DNA from: Bacteroidota bacterium | GTDB lineage: Bacteria > Bacteroidota > Bacteroidia > Chitinophagales > Chitinophagaceae | DNA: 9,420 nucleotides | Direction: 5' to 3' | Assembly: GCA_947457085.1 (NCBI GenBank) | Contig: CANGUS010000053.1 | Span: 1-9,420 of the forward strand | Shown here: one piece after another, positions 1-7,377 of the stretch | Numbering within the stretch: the first letter of the stretch is position 1 | How the letters are laid out: every line of letters starts with the position of its first letter | Program-made: the position numbers and the translations under genes | Notes under the pieces: model-generated | Database searches by the model: none | What the model was told of the DNA's origin: nothing | The model's input: only the letters and a program-made list of their open reading frames with translations

Positions 1-888
1 GTCGTAAGGCAGTTGCACATCACTTCTTATTGGAGGTACATATAAATAAACCGATATTTTTTTCGCGCGAGCAAGATCCAATATTGCCTGTAGTGCAGAA
101 AAATTCTTTTGGTACGTTTCAGAAATCATATAACGTGCTGTGCCTGGCCGAATACCAAAGACAGTGTTTCTTAACATGTAAAGCCAATTGAATAAATTTC
201 CACGCATGGTTTCACGTTTTGGCCAAATACCTGTGTTCTGATCTAAATAAGCATTTAAATAAGCTTCAGAGCGTTCCTGTGTTGTAGGTATAACTTCCGG
301 ACTTTTTTCAGCAATATTTCCACTATTTAGCAATTGATTAATCTGCAAAGCAATAGGTGTCTTACTTTGTATATGATATTTTTTTTGATACAGTTCAGAA
401 AAAAATGATTCGCGAATTCCATCCTCCCTCAAATCATCCATAAAGACTGGCAAAATGAGCTTTTTTACTTTAACCATGGTCAGAACATAATTAAGAGTCA
501 ATAAATGTTCTTGAAGATTCGCATTTGGAAATGAAAAACCAAGGCATGGATTTTTAGTTTCATCTTGAATCAGTTCAACATAATTTCTTTCTCCTTGCTT
601 AAACTGATTGATACTGTGCGTTTGACTATTGCCTAAAAATAAAAAAACTGAGTCTTTAGTTCTATTAGAGTATCCCGCAAATTGACTATCTTCTATTGAA
701 TCCAAATGCAAAAAGTGTATTACTTCTCCTTTCAAATTCTTTGCCTGATAAGAACTTGTTTGCGTACCAAGAGCTAAATTCTCAAAAGAACCCGACGAAC
801 CATTCACATATAAAAACCCAATAATTGCTACTATTATTGACAGTAATAGCTGAATGATATTGGTGTGTGACACTCTATCTTGATCCAT
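1..888 (-). CDS. SGNH/DltD-like membrane-anchored protein, 3' end cut by window edge
   Basis: The frame is open for 296 codons from an ATG at 888-886 down to base 1 with no stop, so the C-terminus lies outside the window. Residues about 11-28 form one hydrophobic segment after a short polar N-terminus, which suggests an uncleaved signal anchor with the rest in the periplasm. Residues 82-91 read FLFLGNSQTH after a beta-strand-like run. This resembles block I of SGNH/GDSL hydrolases, with Ser88 as candidate nucleophile. A conserved-looking segment DDLREDGIR is at 151-159, and YVPPIRSD at 283-290 resembles the strand-plus-Pro seen late in DltD- and AlgJ/X-like proteins. The expected C-terminal Asp-x-x-His block would lie past the edge. 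The start overlaps the end of the polymerase gene by 14 bases, so the two are probably co-translated. I infer a role in acyl (for example O-acetyl) decoration of the exported polysaccharide; the substrate is unknown. A catalytically inactive member is possible. Confidence 0.72.
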   Translation of the reverse strand, partial: MDQDRVSHTNIIQLLLSIIVAIIGFLYVNGSSGSFENLALGTQTSSYQAKNLKGEVIHFLHLDSIEDSQFAGYSNRTKDSVFLFLGNSQTHSINQFKQGERNYVELIQDETKNPCLGFSFPNANLQEHLLTLNYVLTMVKVKKLILPVFMDDLREDGIRESFFSELYQKKYHIQSKTPIALQINQLLNSGNIAEKSPEVIPTTQERSEAYLNAYLDQNTGIWPKRETMRGNLFNWLYMLRNTVFGIRPGTARYMISETYQKNFSALQAILDLARAKKISVYLYVPPIRSDVQLPYD

Positions 889-2248
889 TTCCCTTTGCCA
901 AATTTAAATGTATAAGCTTTCTTTGATTCTCTTTTGAATCAAGTGTGAAGCGCTTGCGCGTTAGGTATACCAAAAAGCCATAAAGTAAAATTCCTTTGAA
1001 TAAGTGATTAATAGTGGTCTGCAACTCACAATCTGGCCGAACAGCATAGTTTAGTAGTGGTAAGAGCATGAGAACATAGAAAGGCGAAACTTTAGTCCAG
1101 CGTTCTACTATTTTAAAGGTTAAGGAGAAAATTAAACCTAGAACAAACCCAAAGATATATACACCCCATGCACCATAAGCGATATAGCCATCTGCAAAAA
1201 TACCAAGTCCCATTGCGGTTCCTTCTCCAAGAGTATGACCTGAAAACTCATTAAATATTTCTTGATCTCCAGACTTGATTTTATTCGGAGCTAAAAATCT
1301 TGGTAACAATGCAGCTTCGATATATTTATTAACATTGTTCAGACCTTGAAAATCTTTATTCTTATTCAAATTATCAACCGTACTCGCAAAAATCCATGCC
1401 TGGTTGCCTCGGTTTAAAGTTGATAATAAATTTTCTTCTCCAAATAAAATATCTGTCTTTATATTTTCGCTGCCTATATCCACAACGGATTCGATACTTG
1501 CACTCTTATCTCCTTGCCATACTTTTTCACGGTAAGAAAATTTAATTGCTTGTAAACCTAAGACCATTGACACCCCAACTGAACCCAAAAAAATTATCTG
1601 TCTTGTGTTTGGACGAATAGTATAAACATAAAATAATCCAAAAAAGATTATCCACATAATTGCATCGTGGTATGCTCCAGCAATTAATCCAATAGTCAAT
1701 TCAAAGAGTAGAACAATAACCGGCCATAAAAAATACTTTTTTGGCCTTATACTAAATAAAGAAAATGCGCTTACAAATCTTATTAAACCAAATAGATATA
1801 AAATAAAATTCAATTCACCTTCAATAAATATGGTTGCAATCCTTGACAGTAATCCAAAAACAAAAATAATTTTAAGGAATCTCTCATTAACGACAGAGAG
1901 TTCTTTTACATTTTTCATATCAATATTAAAACATGATGTTTTAATACTGTATACTCCAAATGTAAAAAGTAAAAAGCCTGGAATTGCTAAGACAAAGTAT
2001 TCATCCTGTGGGATTTTCATCGGATAGGATACTAAATCTTGATCCAAATTATATGTAATTAAAGGAGATACTAAATAGTTAAGGGCATATAATAAAAGAG
2101 TGAATTCTCGAAAAGCAAATGTTTTTGTTGATTGAAAAAGCAATCTAGATAAAAGAAGAAATATGATACCAATAGTCAGTGCCGTAGGTCCAGATTCACC
2201 AAGCAAATAAAGTAAAAACGATAAAAATATTGAAACTAATACTATCAT
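875..2248 (-). CDS. Wzy-type oligosaccharide repeat-unit polymerase
   Basis: This 457-residue protein is highly hydrophobic. Membrane segments are visible at roughly 2-17, 22-38, 47-64, 84-101, 124-142, 146-164, 172-192, 195-211, 217-235, 346-375, 388-402 and 416-430. A long polar loop spans about 236-345, as in O-antigen polymerases, which carry their catalytic surface in a large periplasmic loop. Within it, LLPRFLAPNK (314-323) and GHTLGEGTAMGLGIFADGY (337-355) match the pattern I associate with the oligosaccharide repeat-unit polymerase family (PRxLxPxK, then a Gly-rich stretch before a membrane helix). Wzy proteins join lipid-linked repeat units on the periplasmic side of the inner membrane. 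The ATG overlaps the stop of the upstream glycosyltransferase in an ATGA, which supports this start. Sequence identity in the family is low, so the assignment rests on topology, these motifs and locus context. A ligase or another polysaccharide membrane protein is less likely. I give no symbol because wzy names are serotype-specific. Confidence 0.85.
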   Translation of the reverse strand: MIVLVSIFLSFLLYLLGESGPTALTIGIIFLLLSRLLFQSTKTFAFREFTLLLYALNYLVSPLITYNLDQDLVSYPMKIPQDEYFVLAIPGFLLFTFGVYSIKTSCFNIDMKNVKELSVVNERFLKIIFVFGLLSRIATIFIEGELNFILYLFGLIRFVSAFSLFSIRPKKYFLWPVIVLLFELTIGLIAGAYHDAIMWIIFFGLFYVYTIRPNTRQIIFLGSVGVSMVLGLQAIKFSYREKVWQGDKSASIESVVDIGSENIKTDILFGEENLLSTLNRGNQAWIFASTVDNLNKNKDFQGLNNVNKYIEAALLPRFLAPNKIKSGDQEIFNEFSGHTLGEGTAMGLGIFADGYIAYGAWGVYIFGFVLGLIFSLTFKIVERWTKVSPFYVLMLLPLLNYAVRPDCELQTTINHLFKGILLYGFLVYLTRKRFTLDSKENQRKLIHLNLAKGNGSR

Positions 2249-3267
2249 TTTTTCATGACTTGATCTAGTAAAGAATTCATTATTTTCGAATGAGAATAAT
2301 TTCCATTAAACACTTTTATCTGACCATAATTTGATATCTCACTTAAAGAAGTTGAATTCTTAAGTTGATCTTGAATAATGCTTATAATTTGATTTTCATT
2401 AGCATAAAATAGTACTTCGTTAGAGTTAAAAAAAGTAGCCGTTTCTTCGTTGTATTCTGTAAGAAGTGCCGTTCCACAGGCGGGTATTTCAAATGTCCTT
2501 GTTGTGTGTTTTTCAGGGATCCACTTGGACAACAAACCTAAGGATATTTTAGAGCTACTTATTGCTTTAGCGTAATTTTCACCAACAACGCTATGGCCTA
2601 AATAATGAAGATTTTTATTTCTTCTATTATTAAATACGAATTTTTTCCATTTAATTCCTGCAAGTAATATTGAAATATTATTGTCGATTAACGATTGTAA
2701 TATAGTCTCCCTATTTTTTTCATGATGCCCAATAAAACAAACATCATAAATTTTCTCGTTGAAATTATAATATGACTTATGAATTTGCTCATCAAATCCC
2801 TGAGTACAAAGTATTAAATTTTTACACTTAAAATTATTATATTCTTGTAATTCAAAAGATTTAGTAGTTATACAATGGTCATAGTTTGAAATAGATTTAT
2901 TGAAAAATCTCGACTTATGATATAAAAAAGCTGGATCAGGTGTAAAATGGACTAGTACATTAGCTCTACTTTTAAGAAAAGATACTGTTGAAGGATAAAT
3001 AAACACACCTTTTTCGACCCAAATTAGATCAAATATTATTTCATTAGACTCAATTTTAGAGCAAATAACTTTGTTAATATTTTTTACAAGCGGGCCAATT
3101 TTAAATCTCCAACCAATGGACCTATGGACCCTTGGTATATTATTAATTAATTCAGAGGTATCAATCAAGAAGATGTTAGCATCCGCGCTAAAATAATTTT
3201 GAATATTCTCGTATCTCATTCGGGATGTCGAACCAAGATTGCATTGACCAATAAATAAAATGTTCAT
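2245..3267 (-). CDS. CgeB-like glycosyltransferase (GT-B fold)
   Basis: The product is 340 residues and has no membrane segment, so it is probably cytoplasmic or peripheral to the membrane. The N-terminal half begins with a Rossmann-like strand, NILFIGQ (2-8), and includes LVHFTPDPAF (105-114), as in DUF3880/CgeB-type proteins. The second half begins with YDVCFIGHHEKNRE (174-187) and holds HTTRTFEIPACGTALLTE (254-271). This last segment is the hallmark of the Glyco_trans_1_2 domain found in CgeB-like enzymes. Glu260 lies at the place of the donor-binding glutamate, and the Pro-Ala-Cys-Gly turn follows it. These enzymes transfer a sugar from a nucleotide sugar to a growing glycan; donor and acceptor cannot be read from sequence. 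The gene lies 17 bases after the epimerase-like gene and ends in an ATGA overlap with the polymerase gene. Upstream of the ATG there is only a weak GGA. The length is normal for a minimal CgeB-like transferase. Confidence 0.85.
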   Translation of the reverse strand: MNILFIGQCNLGSTSRMRYENIQNYFSADANIFLIDTSELINNIPRVHRSIGWRFKIGPLVKNINKVICSKIESNEIIFDLIWVEKGVFIYPSTVSFLKSRANVLVHFTPDPAFLYHKSRFFNKSISNYDHCITTKSFELQEYNNFKCKNLILCTQGFDEQIHKSYYNFNEKIYDVCFIGHHEKNRETILQSLIDNNISILLAGIKWKKFVFNNRRNKNLHYLGHSVVGENYAKAISSSKISLGLLSKWIPEKHTTRTFEIPACGTALLTEYNEETATFFNSNEVLFYANENQIISIIQDQLKNSTSLSEISNYGQIKVFNGNYSHSKIMNSLLDQVMKK

Positions 3268-3284
3268 TGTTCCAGTTTAGTAGA

Positions 3285-3968
3285 CTATTTACAATATGAT
3301 TTTATCATCCGAGTTGAATATTCCTCATCAATTCGTATTAAATATTGAAATCTTTCTCTTGATTCTTGATCAACTATTTTAGAATGACTTTCTTTTTCAA
3401 ATAATTCATAAGATGCGTCTTTCTTCAAAAATCCTTCGATTTCTTTCACTAAATGAATAATTTTAATATTATCACTGTTAACGATATCAAATATTCTTTG
3501 ATTGCCACTTAATTCGTTATTTATTATGTAATCAAGCAGTAAAATAAAATCTTCAATCAAAATAAAATTTCTAGATGCATTCTTCCATAACTTAAAGTGA
3601 ATTCCTTCTCTTATGTTGTTAAATAAGAAATTAAACACAGTTTTAGGATTACCACCTTTACCAACTAAATTGGATACTCTAGCAATTAAATATTTTTTTG
3701 AATCTTTTGAAATAAGATTTTCTAATTCAATTTTGTGCCTAACATAATCTGTATGCGCTAAAGATGAATCATGTATGCTATAAGTTGAAAAAAAAACAAT
3801 TAACCTATTTGGATATTCTTGCAAAATTTTTTCTACTAACGTCCTTTCACGCAAGAATTCTTTTTCATCTTTACAATTTGAATCGGATACCCCAGCGGCA
3901 ATAAAAACTATATTTGGACTATCTATATTTTGTAGTGCTTTCGCAATTAAACCATTACCTACTATCAT
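3285..3968 (-). CDS. Short NAD(P)-dependent epimerase/dehydratase-like (extended SDR) protein
   Basis: The product is 227 residues, shorter than typical sugar epimerases (about 310-340). It opens with MIVGNGLIAKAL, a dinucleotide-binding loop of GxGxxA form in which the usual third glycine is Ala8. NIVFIAAGVSDS (19-30) corresponds to the strand that carries the NAG-type motif. FFSTYSIHD (59-67) offers the catalytic Ser/Thr, and Tyr75-Val-Arg-His-Lys79 is the YxxxK active-site pair. RNFILIEDF (133-141) matches the conserved 'R-x-F-hydrophobic-x-x-x-D' stretch of extended SDRs. I recall a compact family with this layout (GNGLIA start, AAGVS, FFSTYSIHD, YVxHK) in O-antigen loci. The length may therefore be normal for that group, and I see no frameshift. 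It probably oxidises, reduces or epimerises a nucleotide sugar, but the substrate is unknown. The start lies 2 bases after the upstream stop, with no Shine-Dalgarno sequence, so translational coupling is likely. Confidence 0.8.
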   Translation of the reverse strand: MIVGNGLIAKALQNIDSPNIVFIAAGVSDSNCKDEKEFLRERTLVEKILQEYPNRLIVFFSTYSIHDSSLAHTDYVRHKIELENLISKDSKKYLIARVSNLVGKGGNPKTVFNFLFNNIREGIHFKLWKNASRNFILIEDFILLLDYIINNELSGNQRIFDIVNSDNIKIIHLVKEIEGFLKKDASYELFEKESHSKIVDQESRERFQYLIRIDEEYSTRMIKSYCK

Positions 3969-3970
3969 TA

Positions 3971-5125
3971 TTACATGCTATAATAGTTAATAAGTCTTTG
4001 GTAAGAAACTTCAATTGAAAATTTTGATCTTCTGAGTTTTTCAGAATTATGATCAATAAAATCTTCCCTCATTTGAGTATTCCATAATTCTGCGTTAAGT
4101 GTATTTACCCAAACTTCAGGTTCGTTTAAATCAAGTAATTTAAATTGTTCGTCACATTCAATGAGCTCTTTGGTTATAATATTTGAAGAAATTATTTTGA
4201 GCCCACATAATTGAGCCTCTATTAAAACAAGACCAAATGGCTCAAGAATTGAGGTTAATAAAAATATATCAGCACCATTCATGATTAAGTTAACATCAGT
4301 TCGCTTACCTAAAAAAACAATTTGATTATCAAGACCTTGTTCACGAATGTTCTCTTCCTCTTTATTTCCAACTTCACCTTTTTCACCAACAAAAAGAAAT
4401 TTAATTTTTTTGTTGGTCTGTGTTATTCTTTTAGCAATATCGAGAGCAAATATAGGATTCTTGTGGTTTACATCAGTTTGTCTAGGACAATCAATCCTGC
4501 CAACAAATACTACGATTTTTTCATCTTCTTCAAATTTAAATTTATTTCTTATCTGACTTCTTTGATTAATATCGAACCGAAAAAGTTCAGAATTTACACC
4601 ACAATAAAGTGGTTCAATTCTTTTCCTCGAATAAAGCCGTTTATCATATCCAAGTTGATTCAATAAATCATTAGACGTGCCAGTTATAAAACTTGCAAAT
4701 ACACCAACTAGAACTTTACCAATTCTGTAAGATAGTTTTCTTCGTAGGCTGTTTGAATAATTTTCAACGTAAATCAAACTATTATGTGCGTGAGAAATTC
4801 TTTTTTGTTTTCGATTTGGTAAAAGAAATAACCAATGCCAACCAGAAATAAAATCCTCATGATTATGTATAACAGAATAACCATTGTTTTTCACCAATTT
4901 ATTTATTCCAAAAATGAAACTAAAAATACTATCCTTCGAATACTTTAAATAAATTAGATTACATCCGTATTTTTTGAATTCTTGGTCTAAAGTAGATTCT
5001 TCTCCACTTGTTAGTAAAAAATCAAATTGAAGTCGATTTTGATTCAATTTTACTATTTCAAGAAGCCAAATTTCTGTGCCTCCAAAACCCAAACTATTTA
5101 ATACGTGTAAAACTTTCAACTTCAA
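3971..5125 (-). CDS. GT4-type glycosyltransferase (GT-B fold)
   Basis: The frame is open up to a TTG at 5176 (401 residues), but that start overlaps the upstream gene by 40 bases and adds a hydrophobic tail not typical of the family. I prefer the TTG at 5125 (384 residues), 11 bases after the upstream stop. It places the first Rossmann strand, KVLHVLNSLGFGGTE, at the N-terminus as in family members. No ATG is available. In the shorter numbering, GGTE is at 15-18, the acceptor-domain IHNHEDF at 86-92 and HAHNS at 112-116. The donor domain begins at about 204 with VVFVGRID and carries the EX7E pair at Glu295 and Glu303 (EPFGLVLIE). After GRID there is an insertion of a dozen residues before the KNP that normally follows closely. 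The enzyme probably transfers a sugar to the lipid-linked repeat unit at the inner face of the membrane; its sugar is unknown. It resembles the GT4 gene at 6259-7377. Confidence 0.87.
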   Translation of the reverse strand: MKLKVLHVLNSLGFGGTEIWLLEIVKLNQNRLQFDFLLTSGEESTLDQEFKKYGCNLIYLKYSKDSIFSFIFGINKLVKNNGYSVIHNHEDFISGWHWLFLLPNRKQKRISHAHNSLIYVENYSNSLRRKLSYRIGKVLVGVFASFITGTSNDLLNQLGYDKRLYSRKRIEPLYCGVNSELFRFDINQRSQIRNKFKFEEDEKIVVFVGRIDCPRQTDVNHKNPIFALDIAKRITQTNKKIKFLFVGEKGEVGNKEEENIREQGLDNQIVFLGKRTDVNLIMNGADIFLLTSILEPFGLVLIEAQLCGLKIISSNIITKELIECDEQFKLLDLNEPEVWVNTLNAELWNTQMREDFIDHNSEKLRRSKFSIEVSYQRLINYYSM

Positions 5126-5136
5126 ATTTTTAATGA

Positions 5137-6243
5137 CTACAATGAAGAAATTAATTGAGCTTTTGATATCTCCCAATTATATTCAGAGACCATCTTTAAT
5201 TGTACATTTAAACAAATTTCTTTGTAATCCTTTAAGGATAATTTAGAAATTATTAGCATATAATCTAGGAGAAGAAGTTCATTTTTTTGATGAACTAAAT
5301 ATCCAGTTATTTCATGATTTATCATTTCAGGAATAGCAGTTGAACTCAGTGCAATAGTTGGGCAAAAAGAATATCCTGCTTCTACTATTACCAATGGAGC
5401 TATATCTCTATTAGACAACATGAGCAAGCAGTATGATTGTGCATATAAATTTTTAAGTAAGTCCTTACCATTTTTATTTGACTTATCTATATAACCCAAA
5501 TATTTAACTTTTGGATTTCTTAGGATTTCTACTGATGGTTTTTCACCTACAATTAGTAATAAGAAATCACTATTGTACTCACAAAATTTACAAAAAGCAG
5601 TATAAATAATACCCCCCCCTTTTCCAATAAAATCAGTGGCAATAAATAAGAACTGTTTATGCTTTTTTGAATATTCAACTTTGTTTAGATCAATGCTTGG
5701 CCCCTGACTAATAATAAATAATTTTTCTTTTTGTAAACTATATTTAACAAGAGTTTCATTTAAAGCATACTTTGATGTAAAAAAAACAGACTTTGCATTT
5801 AATAGAAATTCTTGTTCATGTTTTTCAATTCGTAAAATATCTTTTAGATTATAATCATTTCTATTATGATAAACATCTATATAAGTATTAAAACTACAAT
5901 CTAGTATAACTATATAGTCGTTAGCCGGTTTATAATGAATCCATGGCGTAGATCCATGAAATACTATTAAATCTGTATTTGAATTAATTCTATTTTCACA
6001 TAATGCAGATATCCTTAGGAGTCTTGCTTTCGAAAAAAAGTAAAAATTGATTTTAAAACCAAGTATTTTAATAATCTTATTGTAAAATCGAATAATTAAG
6101 TGAACTTTAGGTGAGATTTTGTCAACTAACTCTACATTATTTTCTGAAGCCAAAAGCTTAAAAATATTAAAACCAAGCCCATCCCAGCCACCCTTAGCAT
6201 TTAATGTATCAGTGTTCGAAACGAATGTAATATGTTTGCTCAT
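5137..6243 (-). CDS. Divergent GT4-like glycosyltransferase with an internal G8 tract
   Basis: The product is 368 residues with no membrane segment. The N-terminal domain starts with KHITFVSNTDTL and contains a Gly-rich loop, GGWDGLGFN (18-26), typical of the acceptor-side loop in GT-B enzymes. The donor domain begins at about 197 with FLFIATDFIGKGGG, a form of the 'R-K-G-G' turn seen in many GT4 proteins, and continues with LLIVGE (229-234). The C-terminal signature reads DIAPLVIVEAGYSFCPTIA (280-298), followed by IPEMI and GYLV. The usual first glutamate of EX7E is replaced by Asp280, while Glu288 is kept. The ATG at 6243 lies 15 bases after the upstream stop and lacks a Shine-Dalgarno sequence. 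Codons 209-211 (GGG GGG GGT) form a run of eight G, described separately. Function is inferred from fold motifs and operon position: one glycosidic linkage of the repeat unit, with unknown donor. Confidence 0.82.
   Translation of the reverse strand: MSKHITFVSNTDTLNAKGGWDGLGFNIFKLLASENNVELVDKISPKVHLIIRFYNKIIKILGFKINFYFFSKARLLRISALCENRINSNTDLIVFHGSTPWIHYKPANDYIVILDCSFNTYIDVYHNRNDYNLKDILRIEKHEQEFLLNAKSVFFTSKYALNETLVKYSLQKEKLFIISQGPSIDLNKVEYSKKHKQFLFIATDFIGKGGGIIYTAFCKFCEYNSDFLLLIVGEKPSVEILRNPKVKYLGYIDKSNKNGKDLLKNLYAQSYCLLMLSNRDIAPLVIVEAGYSFCPTIALSSTAIPEMINHEITGYLVHQKNELLLLDYMLIISKLSLKDYKEICLNVQLKMVSEYNWEISKAQLISSL
5612..5619 (-). repeat. Homopolymer run of eight G within a glycosyltransferase gene
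   Basis: The plus strand shows eight consecutive C, which is G8 on the coding strand. It encodes Gly209-Gly210-Gly211 just after Lys208 at the start of the donor-binding domain. As given, the reading frame is intact. Slippage by one or two bases would shift the frame and remove residues 212-368, including the donor-site Glu288. In a region this AT-rich a G8 run stands out, and the glycines could have been encoded with GGA or GGT. It is a candidate contingency (phase-variation) site, but a single sequence cannot show length variation. Confidence 0.6.
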
Positions 6244-6258
6244 GAGAAATTTTATATT

Positions 6259-7377
6259 TCAAATAGTTTCATAAAAACTAATTAACTTTGATGTTGAGTT
6301 TTGAATATTAAATTGAGTATTCTGTATTAGATTTACAGCGTCGTTTATTTTTGTAGAATTCTTGAGATTCATTATTTCGCAGGCCCATAGTTTTGGGTCT
6401 GAAATACTATCCATCATAGTTACAATTTGATCAATCACAATTGTCTCTTTAGACACTCCAGTAGATACGATTATGTTAATCCCTGCTGCCTGAGCCTCCA
6501 ACATAACCATGCCAAATCCTTCAATTGGTTTTAATTTTCTTGGAAAAACAAAAACATCAGCAATTTGAAAATACTTCTCAGGGTCACTAACCCATGGTAA
6601 AATCCTAACCTTTGCTTGTAAATTATATTCTTCTACTTTTTGATTTATCGCAGATAATTCATCACCTTCTCCGATAAACAAACAGTAGTATTCATCATTT
6701 TCTTTTGATAATTCATGTAATATCGAAACAACAAAACTTGGGTTTTTCAATTCAGTAAATCTGCCTATGTATATAAGAACGCGAGCCTTAATAGGAATAT
6801 CTAGGCGAGTTAATACATCTAATCTATTATGTAGTATTCTAAATTTCGTTAAATCAATGCCATAATGTAGTATTGATTCATCGTACTTACCTGTAAATGA
6901 ATATTTGAATTCTTGAATAGTATCTTGAGATATACCTATTAACTTATTGTATAGTATGTTATTAAAAAATTTTAATTGCGGAATTAAAATTTTATTTAAT
7001 AACCGACTTCCTATAGGTAGATGTTTATCGGTATTGTGGATATGTGAAATCTTTAGTGCTTTACTCCTCCAAAATGCCAAGGCATAAAACGAATTCAAAT
7101 AATCATGGTGTGCATGAATCACGTCATAATTATCTGCTCTAACCTGTTTTCGTAAATTTCTTAAAAAGGCAACCTTGTTTGAAATAGAAATTGGTGATTT
7201 AATTATTTTACCTCCATTTTGTAAAACAATTTCATCCAAATCACCTGGGGAGTCTAGGATACAAAAGAAAGTCCACTCCAAATTTGGACGATGATTTACT
7301 GATTCATTGAAAACTCTAACTAACCAATTTTCAACGGCTCCTTTATTTAAACTTTCAACGATTTGGAGAATCTTCAT
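6259..7377 (-). CDS. GT4-type glycosyltransferase (GT-B fold)
   Basis: The product is 372 residues with classic GT4 layout. The first strand is MKILQIVESLNKGAVENWL, in which the usual Gly-Gly-x-Glu loop has become Gly-Ala-Val-Glu (13-16). VIHAHHDYLN (86-95) and ISHIHNT (110-116) lie in the acceptor domain. The donor domain begins with VLIYIGRFTELKNP (200-213) and includes LFIGEGDE (233-240) and VFVFPRKLKPIEGFG (275-289). The EX7E pair is Glu286 and Glu294 (EGFGMVMLE), followed by AQAAG. All expected donor-site residues are present, so it should be active. The ATG directly abuts the upstream stop (TAA then ATG) and is preceded by the strongest ribosome-binding site in the window. It ends 15 bases before the next gene. 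Segments such as E-x-W-L, IHxHxD and ISHxHN are shared with the gene at 3971-5125, which suggests an old duplication. The sugar transferred is unknown. Confidence 0.9.
   Translation of the reverse strand: MKILQIVESLNKGAVENWLVRVFNESVNHRPNLEWTFFCILDSPGDLDEIVLQNGGKIIKSPISISNKVAFLRNLRKQVRADNYDVIHAHHDYLNSFYALAFWRSKALKISHIHNTDKHLPIGSRLLNKILIPQLKFFNNILYNKLIGISQDTIQEFKYSFTGKYDESILHYGIDLTKFRILHNRLDVLTRLDIPIKARVLIYIGRFTELKNPSFVVSILHELSKENDEYYCLFIGEGDELSAINQKVEEYNLQAKVRILPWVSDPEKYFQIADVFVFPRKLKPIEGFGMVMLEAQAAGINIIVSTGVSKETIVIDQIVTMMDSISDPKLWACEIMNLKNSTKINDAVNLIQNTQFNIQNSTSKLISFYETI

Noticed and set aside
1830..2027. Plus-strand open frame at 1830-2027
   Set aside because: It is antisense to the polymerase gene, and its translation shows no recognisable motif. 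An AT-rich antisense frame of this size is expected by chance.
3788..3796. Runs of nine A/T at 3788-3796 and 9235-9243, and eight at 8095-8102, as further phase-variation sites
   Set aside because: Runs of A or T of this length are expected in such AT-rich coding sequence and encode ordinary Phe-Phe or Lys-Lys pairs. Unlike the G8 run they do not stand out.
4322..4666. Plus-strand open frames at 4322-4666 and 4347-4556
   Set aside because: They lie antisense to a well-supported GT4 gene, have low-complexity Phe/Ile/Asn-rich translations and show no domain or ribosome-binding site.
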